From Rhizobium sp. NRK18 (GTDB taxonomy: Bacteria; Pseudomonadota; Alphaproteobacteria; Rhizobiales; Rhizobiaceae): a DNA stretch of 64,000 nucleotides. The stretch spans positions 2,075,681 through 2,139,680 of the forward strand of contig NZ_JANFMV010000001.1 of assembly GCF_024385575.1 (NCBI RefSeq). Reading direction: 5' to 3'. The position numbers and the translations under genes are program-made. Under the pieces are notes generated by a model. The model saw only the letters and a program-made list of their open reading frames with translations, was not told the origin of the DNA and searched no databases. Below are positions 49,285 to 59,817 of this stretch, piece by piece. The number at the start of each line of letters is the position of its first letter. Position 1 is the first letter of the stretch.

Positions 49285-49857
49285 ATGAAACTCGTAAAAC
49301 TGGCCTTTGCAGGCGCACTGTTTCTCGCAGCCTCGATCGGCTCCGCCTTCGCCGCCGACGACGATTATCTGACGATCCAGTTGAAGGATGGCCCGGTCGT
49401 CATCCAGCTCCTGCCGGACGTCGCGCCCAAGCATGTCAAGCAGATCGAGACGCTGGCCAAGGAAGGCAAGTACGACAACGTCGCCTTCCACCGCGTGATC
49501 GAAGGCTTCATGGCGCAGACCGGCGACGTCGAGTTCGGCAACATGGACCACGATTTCGACGCTGCTCGCGTCGGCACGGGCGGTTCCAAGCTGCCGGATC
49601 TGCCGGCCGAATTCTCCGACATCAGCTTCGAGCGTGGCGTCGTCGGCATGGCGCGTGCGCAGGATCCCAATTCCGCCAATTCCCAGTTCTTCATCATGTT
49701 CGCCGACGGTCCCTTCCTCAACGGTCAGTACACCGTTGTCGGCAAGGTCGTCTCCGGCATGGAATTCGTCGACAAGATCAAGCGTGGCGACGGCGCTAAC
49801 GGGGAAGTCACCGATCCCGACCGCATGATCAAGGTGACCGTCGGAAAGCCCCAGTAA
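49285..49857 (+). CDS. ppiA: Periplasmic peptidyl-prolyl cis-trans isomerase (cyclophilin)
   Basis: Cyclophilin of 190 residues with a signal peptide (MKLVKLAFAGALFLAASIGS, cleavage after AFA). The catalytic region FHRVIEGFMAQTGD holds the active Arg, followed by NSANSQFFIMF and FLNGQYTVVGKV. It lies 18 bases after coaD and 32 bases before a second, leaderless cyclophilin, with which it shares clear similarity, suggesting a tandem duplication that was retargeted. Confidence 0.94.
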   Translation: MKLVKLAFAGALFLAASIGSAFAADDDYLTIQLKDGPVVIQLLPDVAPKHVKQIETLAKEGKYDNVAFHRVIEGFMAQTGDVEFGNMDHDFDAARVGTGGSKLPDLPAEFSDISFERGVVGMARAQDPNSANSQFFIMFADGPFLNGQYTVVGKVVSGMEFVDKIKRGDGANGEVTDPDRMIKVTVGKPQ

Positions 49858-49889
49858 AAAACCAAGCGGTACAGTCAAGGAGACATAGC

Positions 49890-50399
49890 ATGGCCGAGAT
49901 CAAGGATCCGGAAAACACGATCATCATGGAAACCACCAAGGGCAAGGTCGTGATCTCGCTCCTGCCGGACGTGGCACCCGGCCATGTGGCCCGCATCAAG
50001 GAACTGTCGCGCGAAGGCGCCTATGACGGCGTGGTGTTCCACCGCGTGATCGAGGACTTCATGGCGCAGACCGGCGACGTGCAGTACGGCAAGCAGGGCG
50101 GCCCGAGCTTCAACCCCGCCCGTGCCGGCATGGGCGGCTCCTCCAAGCCGGACCTGAAGGCCGAGTTCTCGGCCGTTTCGCACATCCGCGGCACCTGCTC
50201 GATGGCCCGTTCGCAGAACCCGAACTCTGCCAACTCGCAGTTCTTCATCTGCTTCACCGACGCCCCCTGGCTCAACAAGCAGTACTCTGTCTGGGGCCAG
50301 GTCATCGAAGGCATGGATATTATCGACCAGATCAAGCGCGGCGAGCCGGTGCGCGATCCCGACTCCATCGTCTCGATGAAGGTCGCTGCCGACGCCTGA
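49890..50399 (+). CDS. ppiB: Cytoplasmic peptidyl-prolyl cis-trans isomerase (cyclophilin)
   Basis: Cyclophilin of 169 residues without a signal peptide. It has FHRVIEDFMAQTGD (active Arg), QNPNSANSQFFICF and WLNKQYSVWGQV. The start has AAGGAG 9 bases upstream. It is the second of two tandem isomerases and is followed by a terminator hairpin. Confidence 0.94.
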   Translation: MAEIKDPENTIIMETTKGKVVISLLPDVAPGHVARIKELSREGAYDGVVFHRVIEDFMAQTGDVQYGKQGGPSFNPARAGMGGSSKPDLKAEFSAVSHIRGTCSMARSQNPNSANSQFFICFTDAPWLNKQYSVWGQVIEGMDIIDQIKRGEPVRDPDSIVSMKVAADA

Positions 50400-50420
50400 T
50401 GAACTGACGGCTCTTTACCA

Positions 50421-50464
50421 CCCGCTCCGGCCGTTTGCGTGCCGGGGCGGGTTCTCCTTTTCTT
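50421..50464 (+). terminator. Terminator after ppiB
   Basis: An 11-bp stem (50421-50431 with 50441-50451, one T-G pair, 9-base loop) followed by TTCTCCTTTTCTT. It lies 21 bases after the ppiB stop and just before the queA start. Confidence 0.75.
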
Positions 50465-50480
50465 GGACGACCGCATACTC

Positions 50481-51557
50481 ATGAAAGTTGACCTATTCGA
50501 TTTCGACCTGCCGGAGGAGCGCATTGCGCTGAGGCCTGCGAACCCGCGCGACAGCGCCCGCATGCTGATCGTCCGGCCAGGCGAGACGCTGGAAGACCGC
50601 AATGTCTTCGACCTGCCCACCTTCCTGAGACCCGGCGACGCGCTGGTCTTCAACGACACGAAGGTCATTCCCGCCCAGCTCGAAGGTGTGAGGCTGAGGG
50701 AAGGGGCGGAGCGGACGCCGGTTTCGATCACGCTGCACATGCGCACCGCCGGTCATCAGTGGAAGGCATTCGCGCGGCCCGGCAAGCGCATCAAGGCCGG
50801 CGACCGGATCGAGTTCGGACATGGCGGCGATGTCTGCCTGCTCGGCACGCTTCTGGCAACCGTGGCCGAGAAGGGCGACGCCGGCGAGATCACGCTCGAT
50901 TTCGATCTCTCCGGCCCGGCTCTGGACGAGGCGATTGCCACCGTCGGTCACATTCCGCTGCCGCCTTACATCGCGGCCAAGCGCGGCGAGGACGATAAGG
51001 ACCGAACCGATTACCAGACCATCTATGCCCGTGAAGACGGAGCCGTCGCAGCACCGACCGCCGGCCTGCACTTTACCCCAGAGCTTTTCCGGCGTCTGGA
51101 CGAACAGGGAATCGAACGCCATTTCGTCACGCTGCATGTCGGCGCCGGCACATTCCTGCCGGTCAAGGCCGACGACACCGACGATCACAAGATGCATCTC
51201 GAGACCGGTTATGTCTCCGAAGAGACCGCGGCGGCGCTGAATGCGGTGCGGGCGCGGGGAGGGCGGATCGTTTCCGTCGGCACGACGTCTCTGCGCCTTC
51301 TCGAAAGCGCTGCCGACAAGTCCGGTGTCATCCAGCCATGGTCCGGCGCCACCGGCATCTTCATCACCCCCGGCTACCGTTTTCGCGCCGTCGACGTGCT
51401 GATGACCAATTTTCACCTGCCGAAGTCGACGCTGTTCATGCTCGTTTCGGCCTTCAGCGGACTGGAGACGATGCGCGCGGCCTACGAGCACGCGATTGCC
51501 ACCGGCTACCGCTTCTATTCCTATGGCGATTCCAGCCTGCTGTTTCGGAAAGACTGA
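50481..51557 (+). CDS. queA: S-adenosylmethionine:tRNA ribosyltransferase-isomerase
   Basis: Adds the epoxycyclopentane ring in queuosine synthesis. The 358-residue protein has [62 protein letters not shown] and the final [16 protein letters not shown]. The ATG at 50481 gives the family start [11 protein letters not shown]. It is followed by tgt after 6 bases, so the two queuosine genes form one operon. Confidence 0.96.
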   Translation: MKVDLFDFDLPEERIALRPANPRDSARMLIVRPGETLEDRNVFDLPTFLRPGDALVFNDTKVIPAQLEGVRLREGAERTPVSITLHMRTAGHQWKAFARPGKRIKAGDRIEFGHGGDVCLLGTLLATVAEKGDAGEITLDFDLSGPALDEAIATVGHIPLPPYIAAKRGEDDKDRTDYQTIYAREDGAVAAPTAGLHFTPELFRRLDEQGIERHFVTLHVGAGTFLPVKADDTDDHKMHLETGYVSEETAAALNAVRARGGRIVSVGTTSLRLLESAADKSGVIQPWSGATGIFITPGYRFRAVDVLMTNFHLPKSTLFMLVSAFSGLETMRAAYEHAIATGYRFYSYGDSSLLFRKD

Positions 51558-51563
51558 CCGACC

Positions 51564-52694
<1,131 letters not shown>

Positions 52695-52698
52695 GAGG

Positions 52699-53133
52699 TC
52701 AGATGCCCTTGCTGGCCGTGTCGACGTCCATCTGCACGCCGTTGATCTTGTAACTGCCGTCCTCGCCGCGCGTCATCTGGTAAATGGCGCGCCAGCTCTT
52801 GCCGTCGCTACCTGTGATCAGCAGTTCCTGGAAGAGCATGTTGCCGTCGGGTGCGACCGCCGAACGGCCGAAGGCGTAGTTGCCGGGGCGGATGACCGGG
52901 GCGTAGCCGCGCTTGACCATCTCGAAGAAGGTATCCTTGTCGGGAAAGCGCTGCCTGATCGCCGGCGATGCGAATGCGTAGGCGGCTGCCGCGTCGTCCT
53001 CAAGGAAGGCGTCGATCTGTTGCTGGATGACCTTCTGCGCCTCTGCGGCCGGATCCGCGGCCATGACCGCGACCGGTGTCATGAGCGACATGAAACCGGC
53101 TGCAACAAGCGCGATGAGCATACGCATCGTCAT
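52699..53133 (-). CDS. DUF4864 family exported protein
   Basis: A 144-residue protein with a signal peptide (LIALVAAGFMSLMTPVAVMA, cleavage after VMA). The rest is a compact NTF2-like DUF4864 fold, recognised from IQQQIDAFLEDDAAAAYAFASPAIRQRF and YAPVIRPGNYAFG. The function is unknown. The start among three close ATGs (53145, 53133, 53127) is uncertain; GGAGG precedes 53133. It is convergent with tgt, 4 bases apart. Confidence 0.85.
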   Translation of the reverse strand: MTMRMLIALVAAGFMSLMTPVAVMAADPAAEAQKVIQQQIDAFLEDDAAAAYAFASPAIRQRFPDKDTFFEMVKRGYAPVIRPGNYAFGRSAVAPDGNMLFQELLITGSDGKSWRAIYQMTRGEDGSYKINGVQMDVDTASKGI

Positions 53134-53192
53134 CTCCTCCTCCAACTCATGGAAGAGTATACGCCTGATTTTCGGTAATGGATCGTGGAAAG

Positions 53193-54107
53193 TCAGTTGT
53201 CGCCCGGCACGGCCTGCCGGATCGCCTGGATCAGTTCCTTCAATCCGCGATGAAGCGGCTTGTCGCGGCGCACTACGATCGCCAGCCGGCGGGCAAGCGG
53301 CGGGGTCAGGGCCCGGATGGAAAAGCGGCTGCGGTCGCGCTCATTCTTCACCGCCATGCCCGGCAGCACGGCAGCGCCAAGGCCGGCGGCCACCAGTTCC
53401 TTCGTTGCCTCGACGCTGCCGAGCGACATCACCCGCTTGATCGACGCACCGCCGCCGGCGAGCCATTCGTTGGTGATGAAGCGCGTATTGCCGCCGGATT
53501 CGAACAGGATCACCGGCATGTCTGTCAGCCGCGCCGGCGTGATATCGCCGTCAACGGCATCCCCAGGCCGCGCGATCAGCACGAACTCATCCTCCATGAC
53601 CGGCATGATCTCCAGCGAACGGCCGGCGACGGGGAGGGTGACGAAGCCGATATCGATCACGTTTTCCTCGACCGCGCGAACGACATCCGCCGTGTTGCCT
53701 GTCATCACGGAAATGTCGATCAGCGGAAACTTGGCCCTCAGGCTGCCGAGAAGCGGCGGAAAGAAGAAGGCGCAGGCGGTCGCGCCGGTTCCCAGCCGCA
53801 CCCGGCCACCGACACCGCCCTTGAAGGCGTCCATCGCGTCTATGGCGGCCGTCACGTCCGCTTCTATACGCACCGCATGCGAGAGGAGAAGCTCGCCGGC
53901 CGCGGTGGGCCGTGCGCGCCGGCCGACCCGTTCGATCAACTGGACGCCAAGCGAACGCTCCAACTGCCGAACCTGCTGGCTGACTGCGGGCTGGGTGAGG
54001 TTGCGCCGTTCGGCGGCCTCGGAGAAGCTGCCAAGGGAAACCACCAAGGACAGGGTATCGAGATAATCGAGATTGAGCCGTTTCAAACCAAAATTTTTCT
54101 TATCCAA
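53193..54107 (-). CDS. LysR family transcriptional regulator
   Basis: A 304-residue regulator with the N-terminal winged helix-turn-helix (LDTLSLVVSLGSFSEAAERRNLTQPAVSQQVRQLERSL region, about residues 15-50) and a periplasmic-binding-protein-like effector domain (from about residue 95). It is divergent from the acetyltransferase and exporter genes across an 80-base AT-rich gap, the classic layout for LysR control of a neighbouring operon. The effector is unknown. Confidence 0.92.
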   Translation of the reverse strand: MDKKNFGLKRLNLDYLDTLSLVVSLGSFSEAAERRNLTQPAVSQQVRQLERSLGVQLIERVGRRARPTAAGELLLSHAVRIEADVTAAIDAMDAFKGGVGGRVRLGTGATACAFFFPPLLGSLRAKFPLIDISVMTGNTADVVRAVEENVIDIGFVTLPVAGRSLEIMPVMEDEFVLIARPGDAVDGDITPARLTDMPVILFESGGNTRFITNEWLAGGGASIKRVMSLGSVEATKELVAAGLGAAVLPGMAVKNERDRSRFSIRALTPPLARRLAIVVRRDKPLHRGLKELIQAIRQAVPGDN

Positions 54108-54187
54108 TGTATGATTTCGACAATATTCAATTATGTCAGCAATTTTTGCAAGATGGTGTCACGAACTTGCCAGCATAGAGAATTGCA

Positions 54188-54760
54188 GTGACAGAGAATT
54201 CCGAGACGATATCCGCATCAGCACCCACTTGGATCGTCCGCGACGCGGAAGATGCCGACATGCCGGCGATCCAGGCGATCTACGCCCACCATGTCCTCCA
54301 TGGGCTTGCGAGTTTCGAAGAGACGCCGCCATCCGTGGAAGAGCTGCGGACGCGCCGCGCCGGCGTCTTGAAGGCGGGACTACCCTACATCGTCGCGGCG
54401 AGGGGCGCTGACGTCATCGGCTATGCCTATGCCACCATGTATCGGCCGAGGCCGGCCTATCGCTACACGATCGAGGATTCGGTCTATGTGGCGGAGGGCG
54501 AGGGCGGGCAGGGCATCGGCGCCCTGCTCCTTGCCGAACTTATCGCCCGCTGCGAGAAGGGGCCCTGGCGGCAGATGTTCGCCGTCATCGGCAACGGCCA
54601 CTCGAACGTCGGCTCGGAAGCGCTGCACAGGAAGCTCGGCTTCGAGAAGGTCGGGCTGCTGACCTCGGTCGGCTTCAAGCACGGGCGCTGGGTCGACACA
54701 CTGCTGATGATGCGGCCGCTGGGGCCGGGCGATCGGGAGCCACCGGCGGATAACCGATGA
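54188..54760 (+). CDS. Phosphinothricin acetyltransferase-like GNAT enzyme
   Basis: A 190-residue N-acetyltransferase of the Pat/MddA type, enzymes that acetylate phosphinothricin, methionine sulfoximine or related amino-acid analogues. Visible are the family start (RDAEDADMPAIQAIYAHHV), the substrate loop ASFEETPPS, GYAYATMYRPRPAYRYTIEDSVYV and the acetyl-CoA loop EGGQGIGALLLAELI, then GFKHGRWVDTLLMMRPL. The GTG at 54188 gives the natural length. It overlaps the MFS gene by 4 bases, so detoxification and export are co-expressed. Confidence 0.88.
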   Translation: MTENSETISASAPTWIVRDAEDADMPAIQAIYAHHVLHGLASFEETPPSVEELRTRRAGVLKAGLPYIVAARGADVIGYAYATMYRPRPAYRYTIEDSVYVAEGEGGQGIGALLLAELIARCEKGPWRQMFAVIGNGHSNVGSEALHRKLGFEKVGLLTSVGFKHGRWVDTLLMMRPLGPGDREPPADNR

Positions 54761-55947
54761 TGTCGCGCCTGCAGGTCTTCTGCCTCGGCCTGACGCAACT
54801 CGTCTCATGGGGCATTTCCTACTACCTGATCGGCACCTTCGCCGGAACGATCGGGACCGAGCGCGGCTGGAGCATGGATGCGATCTATGGCGGCTTTGCC
54901 GCAGCGCTCATTGTCATGGGCCTGACCTCGGCGCTGACCGGGCGGCTGATCGACAGGTTCGGCGGGCGCTGGATCATGAGCACTGGCGCATTCCTGATCG
55001 CCGCCGGCTGCACGGGGATTGCCGTCAGCCATTCGCTTGTCGGCTATTATGCTTCCTGGCTGGTGCTCGGCCTTGCCATGCGGCTCTCGCTCTACGACGC
55101 CGCGTTCGCGGCGCTGGTCAAGCTGGCGGGCCCCGCAGCGCGCCAGCCGATCGCGCAGATCACGCTGCTTGGGGGCCTCGCATCCACCGTCTTCTGGCCG
55201 ATCGGTCACTATCTCACAGACTTCTTCGGCCTGACGGCGGCGCTTCTCTGTTATGCCGCTTTCGCGCTCTGCACCATTCCTCTGTACCTCGTGGCGCTTC
55301 GACCGCCACAAGGGCCTCAGGCGGCCACGGTCGAGGCGGCCAGGGCAGGGATACCGGAACCCAACCGCGGCACGGGCAGACCCCAAAGCCTGGCGCCCGC
55401 CATTCTCTACGCGATCATCGTTGCCGCGACCAACAGTCTGTCGGCCGGCCTGACGTCGCATCTGATCGGCATCCTCGGAGGTCTCGGCATGGCGAGCGTC
55501 TCGGCGGTATGGATCGCGTCGCTGCCGGGGATCGCCCAATCGACGGCACGCTTTACCAATCTCGTCATCGGTCGCAGCCTCAATCCGCTGACGCTCAACC
55601 TGATCGCTGCCAGCGTCATGCCGGTCGCTTTCCTGTTCAGCTTCTTCAGCGGCCGGTCCATGGTCTTGGCCGCGGTCTTCGTCGGTCTGTTCGGCGCGGC
55701 GAACGGTCTGATGACGATTACGCGCGGATCCTTGCCGCTGGTGCTGTTCGACAATCGCCACTACGGCAGTCTCGTCGGCAAGCTGATCACGCCGAGCTTC
55801 TTCCTGTCGGCGGCTTCACCGCTCGTCTTCGCGGTCGTCATCGAACGCGCAGGGAACATGGCGGCGCTCGTCCTGTCCCTGGCGCTCGGCGTCGTGATAT
55901 TTACCGCTTCGATCGCTCTGAAGTTGATCGGTAGGTCGACAACGTGA
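54757..55947 (+). CDS. Major facilitator superfamily transporter
   Basis: A 396-residue permease with about twelve membrane segments. The loop 2-3 motif of the family is present as GRLIDRFGGRWIM. The start overlaps the acetyltransferase stop (ATGA). The combination with a PAT-like enzyme and a divergent LysR regulator suggests export of an acetylated or toxic amino-acid analogue, although transport direction and substrate are not shown by the sequence. Confidence 0.88.
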   Translation: MMSRLQVFCLGLTQLVSWGISYYLIGTFAGTIGTERGWSMDAIYGGFAAALIVMGLTSALTGRLIDRFGGRWIMSTGAFLIAAGCTGIAVSHSLVGYYASWLVLGLAMRLSLYDAAFAALVKLAGPAARQPIAQITLLGGLASTVFWPIGHYLTDFFGLTAALLCYAAFALCTIPLYLVALRPPQGPQAATVEAARAGIPEPNRGTGRPQSLAPAILYAIIVAATNSLSAGLTSHLIGILGGLGMASVSAVWIASLPGIAQSTARFTNLVIGRSLNPLTLNLIAASVMPVAFLFSFFSGRSMVLAAVFVGLFGAANGLMTITRGSLPLVLFDNRHYGSLVGKLITPSFFLSAASPLVFAVVIERAGNMAALVLSLALGVVIFTASIALKLIGRSTT

Positions 55948-56014
55948 TCACTTCGGATCATTGCGGAGTGCCGTGCTGCCGATGTAACAAGGAAGCCGTT
56001 TTCAGCAGGAATAT

Positions 56015-56263
56015 ATGATTTTGAAAATCTTCAACTCGAACTGGATTAAGATCGCGCTCGGAGTGGTCGGGTTCGTGGTGTTCGGCTCATTCGGCTTTCT
56101 GTTTGCCGCTGCATATGCCGCATCACGGCAACAGTGTCCGTATGGCAATGATTGCGATGACGCCTGGCAAGCCGCCATCGCGGCGGGCTTCTTTGCGATC
56201 GCTGGTCTGACGCTCGCATACCCGCTGTTCAAAACGATATGGCGGAAGATAAGGGAGGATTGA
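56015..56263 (+). CDS. Small two-helix membrane protein
   Basis: An 82-residue protein of unknown function. Two membrane segments are clear: about residues 12-35 (IALGVVGFVVFGSFGFLFAAA) and 51-70 (AAIAAGFFAIAGLTLAYPLF), separated by a short loop with two cysteines (QQCPYGNDCDD) and followed by a basic tail (KTIWRKIRED). The ATG at 56015 has AGGA 5 bases upstream. The DNA is more AT-rich than its neighbours, and an empty AT-rich stretch follows. Confidence 0.7.
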   Translation: MILKIFNSNWIKIALGVVGFVVFGSFGFLFAAAYAASRQQCPYGNDCDDAWQAAIAAGFFAIAGLTLAYPLFKTIWRKIRED

Positions 56264-56628
56264 GGGTCGGAGGGCGGCTTAGGATCAGACCATCCAAATA
56301 TCGCATAAGATAGATTATGGAACTAATTCGGATATGAAGGATGCGCCTGTCAGCGCTCAGCGGCGCAATAATCCAAAGGCTGCATGATGCCTGATGATTG
56401 GGTTCCTGACGTTTCGAGACGCCTTCCAGCACGCTGCTTCAAGATCCGCACGCCTCCGGCTCGATTAGCCAGCACCGCTTCCTCTCATTCCGATATATTC
56501 GTTTTCAATCAATGCGTTCTGAATGTTTATAAATTTCGCGTCTGAAATTCTTGAAGTTTCGCATGCTGCAGTTTCAAAACATCAGACAACGCATTGTTAT
56601 AAAACAATTCGTCCGTTCAAGATGCGCT
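56264..56628. other. AT-rich intergenic stretch without a recognised gene
   Basis: About 365 bases between the small membrane-protein gene and the MBL hydrolase gene. It is AT-rich by eye and holds no frame with a ribosome site, no tRNA and no hairpin with a T-run. It may be a remnant of transferred DNA together with the small gene before it. Confidence 0.5.
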
Positions 56629-57441
56629 TCAAGCGTCGCTCTCGAATGTCAGCATGTCATGGGCCGGCTCGACGTTATCCGGCGTGCCGGACATGACCGT
56701 GTCGTAGTCCAGCGGCACATGCATGTGGGTCAGGATCGCGCGCCTGGGCTTCAGACTTTCGATCCAGCCGAGTGCCTGGTCGACCGACAGATGGCTTGGG
56801 TGTTCACGGTATTGCAGCGCGTCGATGATCAGCACGTCGAGACCCTGAAGCTTGGCCACGCTTTCCTCCGTGAAATGCGAAACGTCGCTGCAATACGCCA
56901 CGTCGCCGATGCGGAAGCCGAGCGAATGGATGTCGCCGTGGCGCTGCAGGATCGGCATGACGCTGATCTTTCCGCCTTCGCCGGAAATCGTCACCGGCAT
57001 GTCCGGCGTCTCGATCAGGTGCGGCTTGACGATCGGCGGATACTGGCTTTCCGGGGGCGTGACCATGCAGTAGCCGAAACCGTCGCGGATGCGCTCCATG
57101 GTGAAGGCATCAGCCCAGATCGGTATGCGGTGGCCGCGGACGAAGAAGAAGCCGCGCAGGTCGTCGATGCCGTGCAGATGATCGGCATGGGCGTGGGTGT
57201 AGAGAACCGCATCGATCGCCTCGACCTTTGCGGCAATCATCTGTTCGCGGAAGTCCGGGCCCGTGTCGATGACGACCGTCGTCTTGCCGCCATCCGGCGC
57301 GATCTGCTCCACAAGAAATGCGGCGCGTGTGCGCCGGTTCTTCGGGTTTTCCGGATTGCAGGCGCCCCAGTCGCCGTTTATGCGCGGCACGCCCGGCGAC
57401 GACGAGCAGCCCAGGATGGTGAAGCGCCGCCGGTAGCTCAT
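56629..57441 (-). CDS. Metallo-beta-lactamase-fold hydrolase (PhnP-like)
   Basis: A 270-residue MBL-fold phosphodiesterase-like enzyme. The metal-binding motif is THAHADHLHGIDDLR; a later YCSDVSHF provides the Asp and ILTHMHVPLDY the last histidine. The N-terminus (FTILGCSSSPGVPRINGDWGACNP) is typical of the PhnP/cyclic-phosphodiesterase subgroup. The first base overlaps the tatD stop (TGATG), so the two are translationally coupled. As I recall, this gene accompanies tatD and metG throughout Rhizobiales. Confidence 0.9.
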   Translation of the reverse strand: MSYRRRFTILGCSSSPGVPRINGDWGACNPENPKNRRTRAAFLVEQIAPDGGKTTVVIDTGPDFREQMIAAKVEAIDAVLYTHAHADHLHGIDDLRGFFFVRGHRIPIWADAFTMERIRDGFGYCMVTPPESQYPPIVKPHLIETPDMPVTISGEGGKISVMPILQRHGDIHSLGFRIGDVAYCSDVSHFTEESVAKLQGLDVLIIDALQYREHPSHLSVDQALGWIESLKPRRAILTHMHVPLDYDTVMSGTPDNVEPAHDMLTFESDA

Positions 57442-58226
57442 CAGGCCGAAAGCCTCATCATCTTGCCGAAGATCCGGAACGCGTTCTCCGTCGTCCGCTC
57501 GGCTATCTCCGCGTAGCTGACGCCCTTCACCTCGGCCAGCACCTCGGCTGTATTGACAACGTAGGACGGCTCGTTGCGCTTGCCGCGCCAGCGCTTCGGC
57601 GCCAGATACGGCGCGTCCGTCTCGACCAGAAGTCGCTCCATCGGCACGGTCGCGGCGATCTCGCGCAGCTCCGTCGATTTCGGGAAGGTCAGGATGCCGG
57701 AGAAGGAAACGTAACCGCCGAGTTCAACACCGGTCTTCGCGAGTTCGGCTCCGGAGGAAAAGCAGTGCAGGATGAAGGGGAAGGCCCCCTTCCCTGTTTC
57801 CTCGGTTAGGATCGCCGCCATGTCGTCATCGGCGCTGCGGCTGTGGATGACCAGCGGCAACTGGGTGATCCGCGCCGCTTCGATGTGGCGGCGCAGGCCG
57901 GTCTTCTGGTCCTCGGGCTTCTGCGTGTCGTAGAAATAGTCCAGGCCGGCTTCGCCGATGGCGACGACACGCGGATGGGCTGCGAGCTTGACCAGATCAT
58001 CGGCCTGGATGTCGAGTTCTTCGTCGGCGTTATTGGGGTGCGTGCCGACCGAGCAGAACACCGACGGATAGCGCTCGGAAATTGCCAGCAGCGTCTCGAG
58101 CTTGCGCACACGGGTCGAGATCGTCACCATCTGCTTCACGCCTGCCTGGTGGGCGCGCTTGACGATCTCGTCGCGCTCCTCCTCGAAATCGGCGAAATCC
58201 AGATGGCAGTGGGTATCGATCAGCAT
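57441..58226 (-). CDS. tatD: TatD family metal-dependent hydrolase
   Basis: Probable 3'-5' DNA exonuclease or other metal-dependent hydrolase, 261 residues. The amidohydrolase-fold metal ligands are in DTHCHLDF (HxH), AIGEAGLDYFYD (Glu), PLVIHSRSAD (His), FILHCFSSG (His) and VETDAPYLAPK (Asp). It lies 43 bases after metG and overlaps the MBL gene by one base. Confidence 0.93.
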   Translation of the reverse strand: MLIDTHCHLDFADFEEERDEIVKRAHQAGVKQMVTISTRVRKLETLLAISERYPSVFCSVGTHPNNADEELDIQADDLVKLAAHPRVVAIGEAGLDYFYDTQKPEDQKTGLRRHIEAARITQLPLVIHSRSADDDMAAILTEETGKGAFPFILHCFSSGAELAKTGVELGGYVSFSGILTFPKSTELREIAATVPMERLLVETDAPYLAPKRWRGKRNEPSYVVNTAEVLAEVKGVSYAEIAERTTENAFRIFGKMMRLSA

Positions 58227-58251
58227 GCGTTCAGTGTCCTGGTCTGTTTCT

Positions 58252-58277
58252 GGTCTCAGCTCTGGGGTCTCAGCTCT
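58252..58277. repeat. Short tandem repeat at the end of metG
   Basis: Two copies of GGTCTCAGCTCT (58252-58263 and 58266-58277), 14 bases apart. The copy at 58266-58277 contains the metG stop codon (58270-58272); the other lies just past it in the metG-tatD gap. It looks like a small tandem duplication with no effect on the reading frame. Confidence 0.7.
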
Positions 58278-59817
58278 CGGGTGCTACATAGCGCGGGAAA
58301 ACCGGTTTGGGAGCCTCCAGCGGCGTACCGGCCTTCAGGCGGCCGGCTTCGCCGAGATGCGCGAACGTCCGCTCGTCGGCGGAGGCCGCAACGAGGTCGA
58401 GCAGCTTTCCGGCCGATTCCGGCATGAAGGGCTGCAGCAGGATGGCGATGTTGCGCACCACTTCCGCGGTCACGTAGAGCACCGTGCCCATGCGCGCAGG
58501 ATCGGTCTTCTTCAGCGCCCAGGGCTCCTGGCCGGCGAAATAGCGGTCGGCCTGCGAGACGACGGCAATGATGGCCGCCAGCGCCTTGTGCAGCTGCTGC
58601 CGGCCCATCTCCTCGCGGGTGACGGCAAGGAGCGCGTCGGCGGCTTCTAGCATCGCCTTGTCTTCGTCTGTGAAGGCGCCCGGCGCCGGCACCTGACCGT
58701 CGCAATTCTTGACGATCATGGAGAGCGAACGGCTCGCCAGATTGCCGATGCCGTTGGCGAGGTCGGAATTGATGCGGGTGCCGATCGCCTCTTCGCTATA
58801 GGAACCGTCCTGTCCGAAGGAGACTTCGCGCATCAGGAAGTAGCGCACCTGGTCGAGGCCGAAATGCTCAACGAGCTCGACCGGGCCGACGACGTTGCCG
58901 AGCGACTTCGACATCTTCTCGCCCTTGTTGAGCAGGAAGCCGTGAGCGAAGACGCGCTTGGGCAGCGGCACGCCGGCCGACATCAGGAACGCCGGCCAGT
59001 AGACGGCGTGGAAGCGGATGATGTCCTTGCCGATGATGTGAATGTCGGCGGGCCAGTATTTCGCCCGCTCGCCCTGCGGATCGGTCAGATAGCCGGTTGC
59101 GGTCAGGTAATTGGTCAGAGCGTCGACCCAGACATACATGACGTGTTCCGGATCGCCCGGGACCTTGATCCCCCAGTCGAAGGTGGTGCGCGAGACGGAC
59201 AGGTCCTTCAGCCCTGACTTGACGAAGGACACGACTTCGTTGCGGCGCTCGACCGGCGCGATGAAGTCGGGATTGTCTTCATAGTGCTGCAGCAGCTTGT
59301 CCTGGTATTCGGACAGCTTGAAGAAGTAGCTCGCCTCCTCGACCCATTCGACCGGCGTGCCTTGCGGTCCGTAGCGCACACCATCGCGGACTTCCGTTTC
59401 GCCTTCCTGGTAGTAGGCCTCGTCGCGCACCGAATACCAGCCGGCATAGGAATCCCGGTAGATGTCGCCATTGGCCTCCATCCGCCGCCAGATTTCCTGG
59501 CAGGTTTCGTGGTGGCGGGCTTCGGTGGTGCGAATGAAATCGTCATTCGAGGCATTGAGAAGCTTCGCCATGGAACGGAACTCCGAGGAATTGCGCTCGG
59601 CCAGTTCCTCGACCGGAATGCCTTCGTTGCGCGCCGTCTGCTGCATCTTCTGGCCGTGCTCGTCGGTGCCGGTCAGGAAGAACACGTCCTTGCCGTCGAG
59701 CCGCTGAAACCGCGCCAGCGCGTCCGTCGCCATCAGCTCGTAGGCGTGACCGATATGCGGCTTGCCGTTCGGATAGGAGATGGCGGTGGTGATGTAGAAT
59801 TTGGACGTGTCAGTCAT
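58270..59817 (-). CDS. metG: Methionyl-tRNA synthetase
   Basis: Class I aminoacyl-tRNA synthetase of 515 residues. The HIGH motif is in [18 protein letters not shown] and the KMSKS motif in [13 protein letters not shown]. It is the short form, without a zinc-binding knuckle of four cysteines and without the C-terminal EMAP-like domain. The ATG at 59817 ([10 protein letters not shown]) is preferred; the open frame upstream to 59937 has no family match. tatD and the MBL gene follow in the same direction. Confidence 0.96.
   Translation of the reverse strand: MTDTSKFYITTAISYPNGKPHIGHAYELMATDALARFQRLDGKDVFFLTGTDEHGQKMQQTARNEGIPVEELAERNSSEFRSMAKLLNASNDDFIRTTEARHHETCQEIWRRMEANGDIYRDSYAGWYSVRDEAYYQEGETEVRDGVRYGPQGTPVEWVEEASYFFKLSEYQDKLLQHYEDNPDFIAPVERRNEVVSFVKSGLKDLSVSRTTFDWGIKVPGDPEHVMYVWVDALTNYLTATGYLTDPQGERAKYWPADIHIIGKDIIRFHAVYWPAFLMSAGVPLPKRVFAHGFLLNKGEKMSKSLGNVVGPVELVEHFGLDQVRYFLMREVSFGQDGSYSEEAIGTRINSDLANGIGNLASRSLSMIVKNCDGQVPAPGAFTDEDKAMLEAADALLAVTREEMGRQQLHKALAAIIAVVSQADRYFAGQEPWALKKTDPARMGTVLYVTAEVVRNIAILLQPFMPESAGKLLDLVAASADERTFAHLGEAGRLKAGTPLEAPKPVFPRYVAPES

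Noticed and set aside
56229..56432. 67-codon minus-strand frame overlapping the small membrane-protein gene
   Set aside because: No ribosome site, and overlaps a better supported gene on the other strand.
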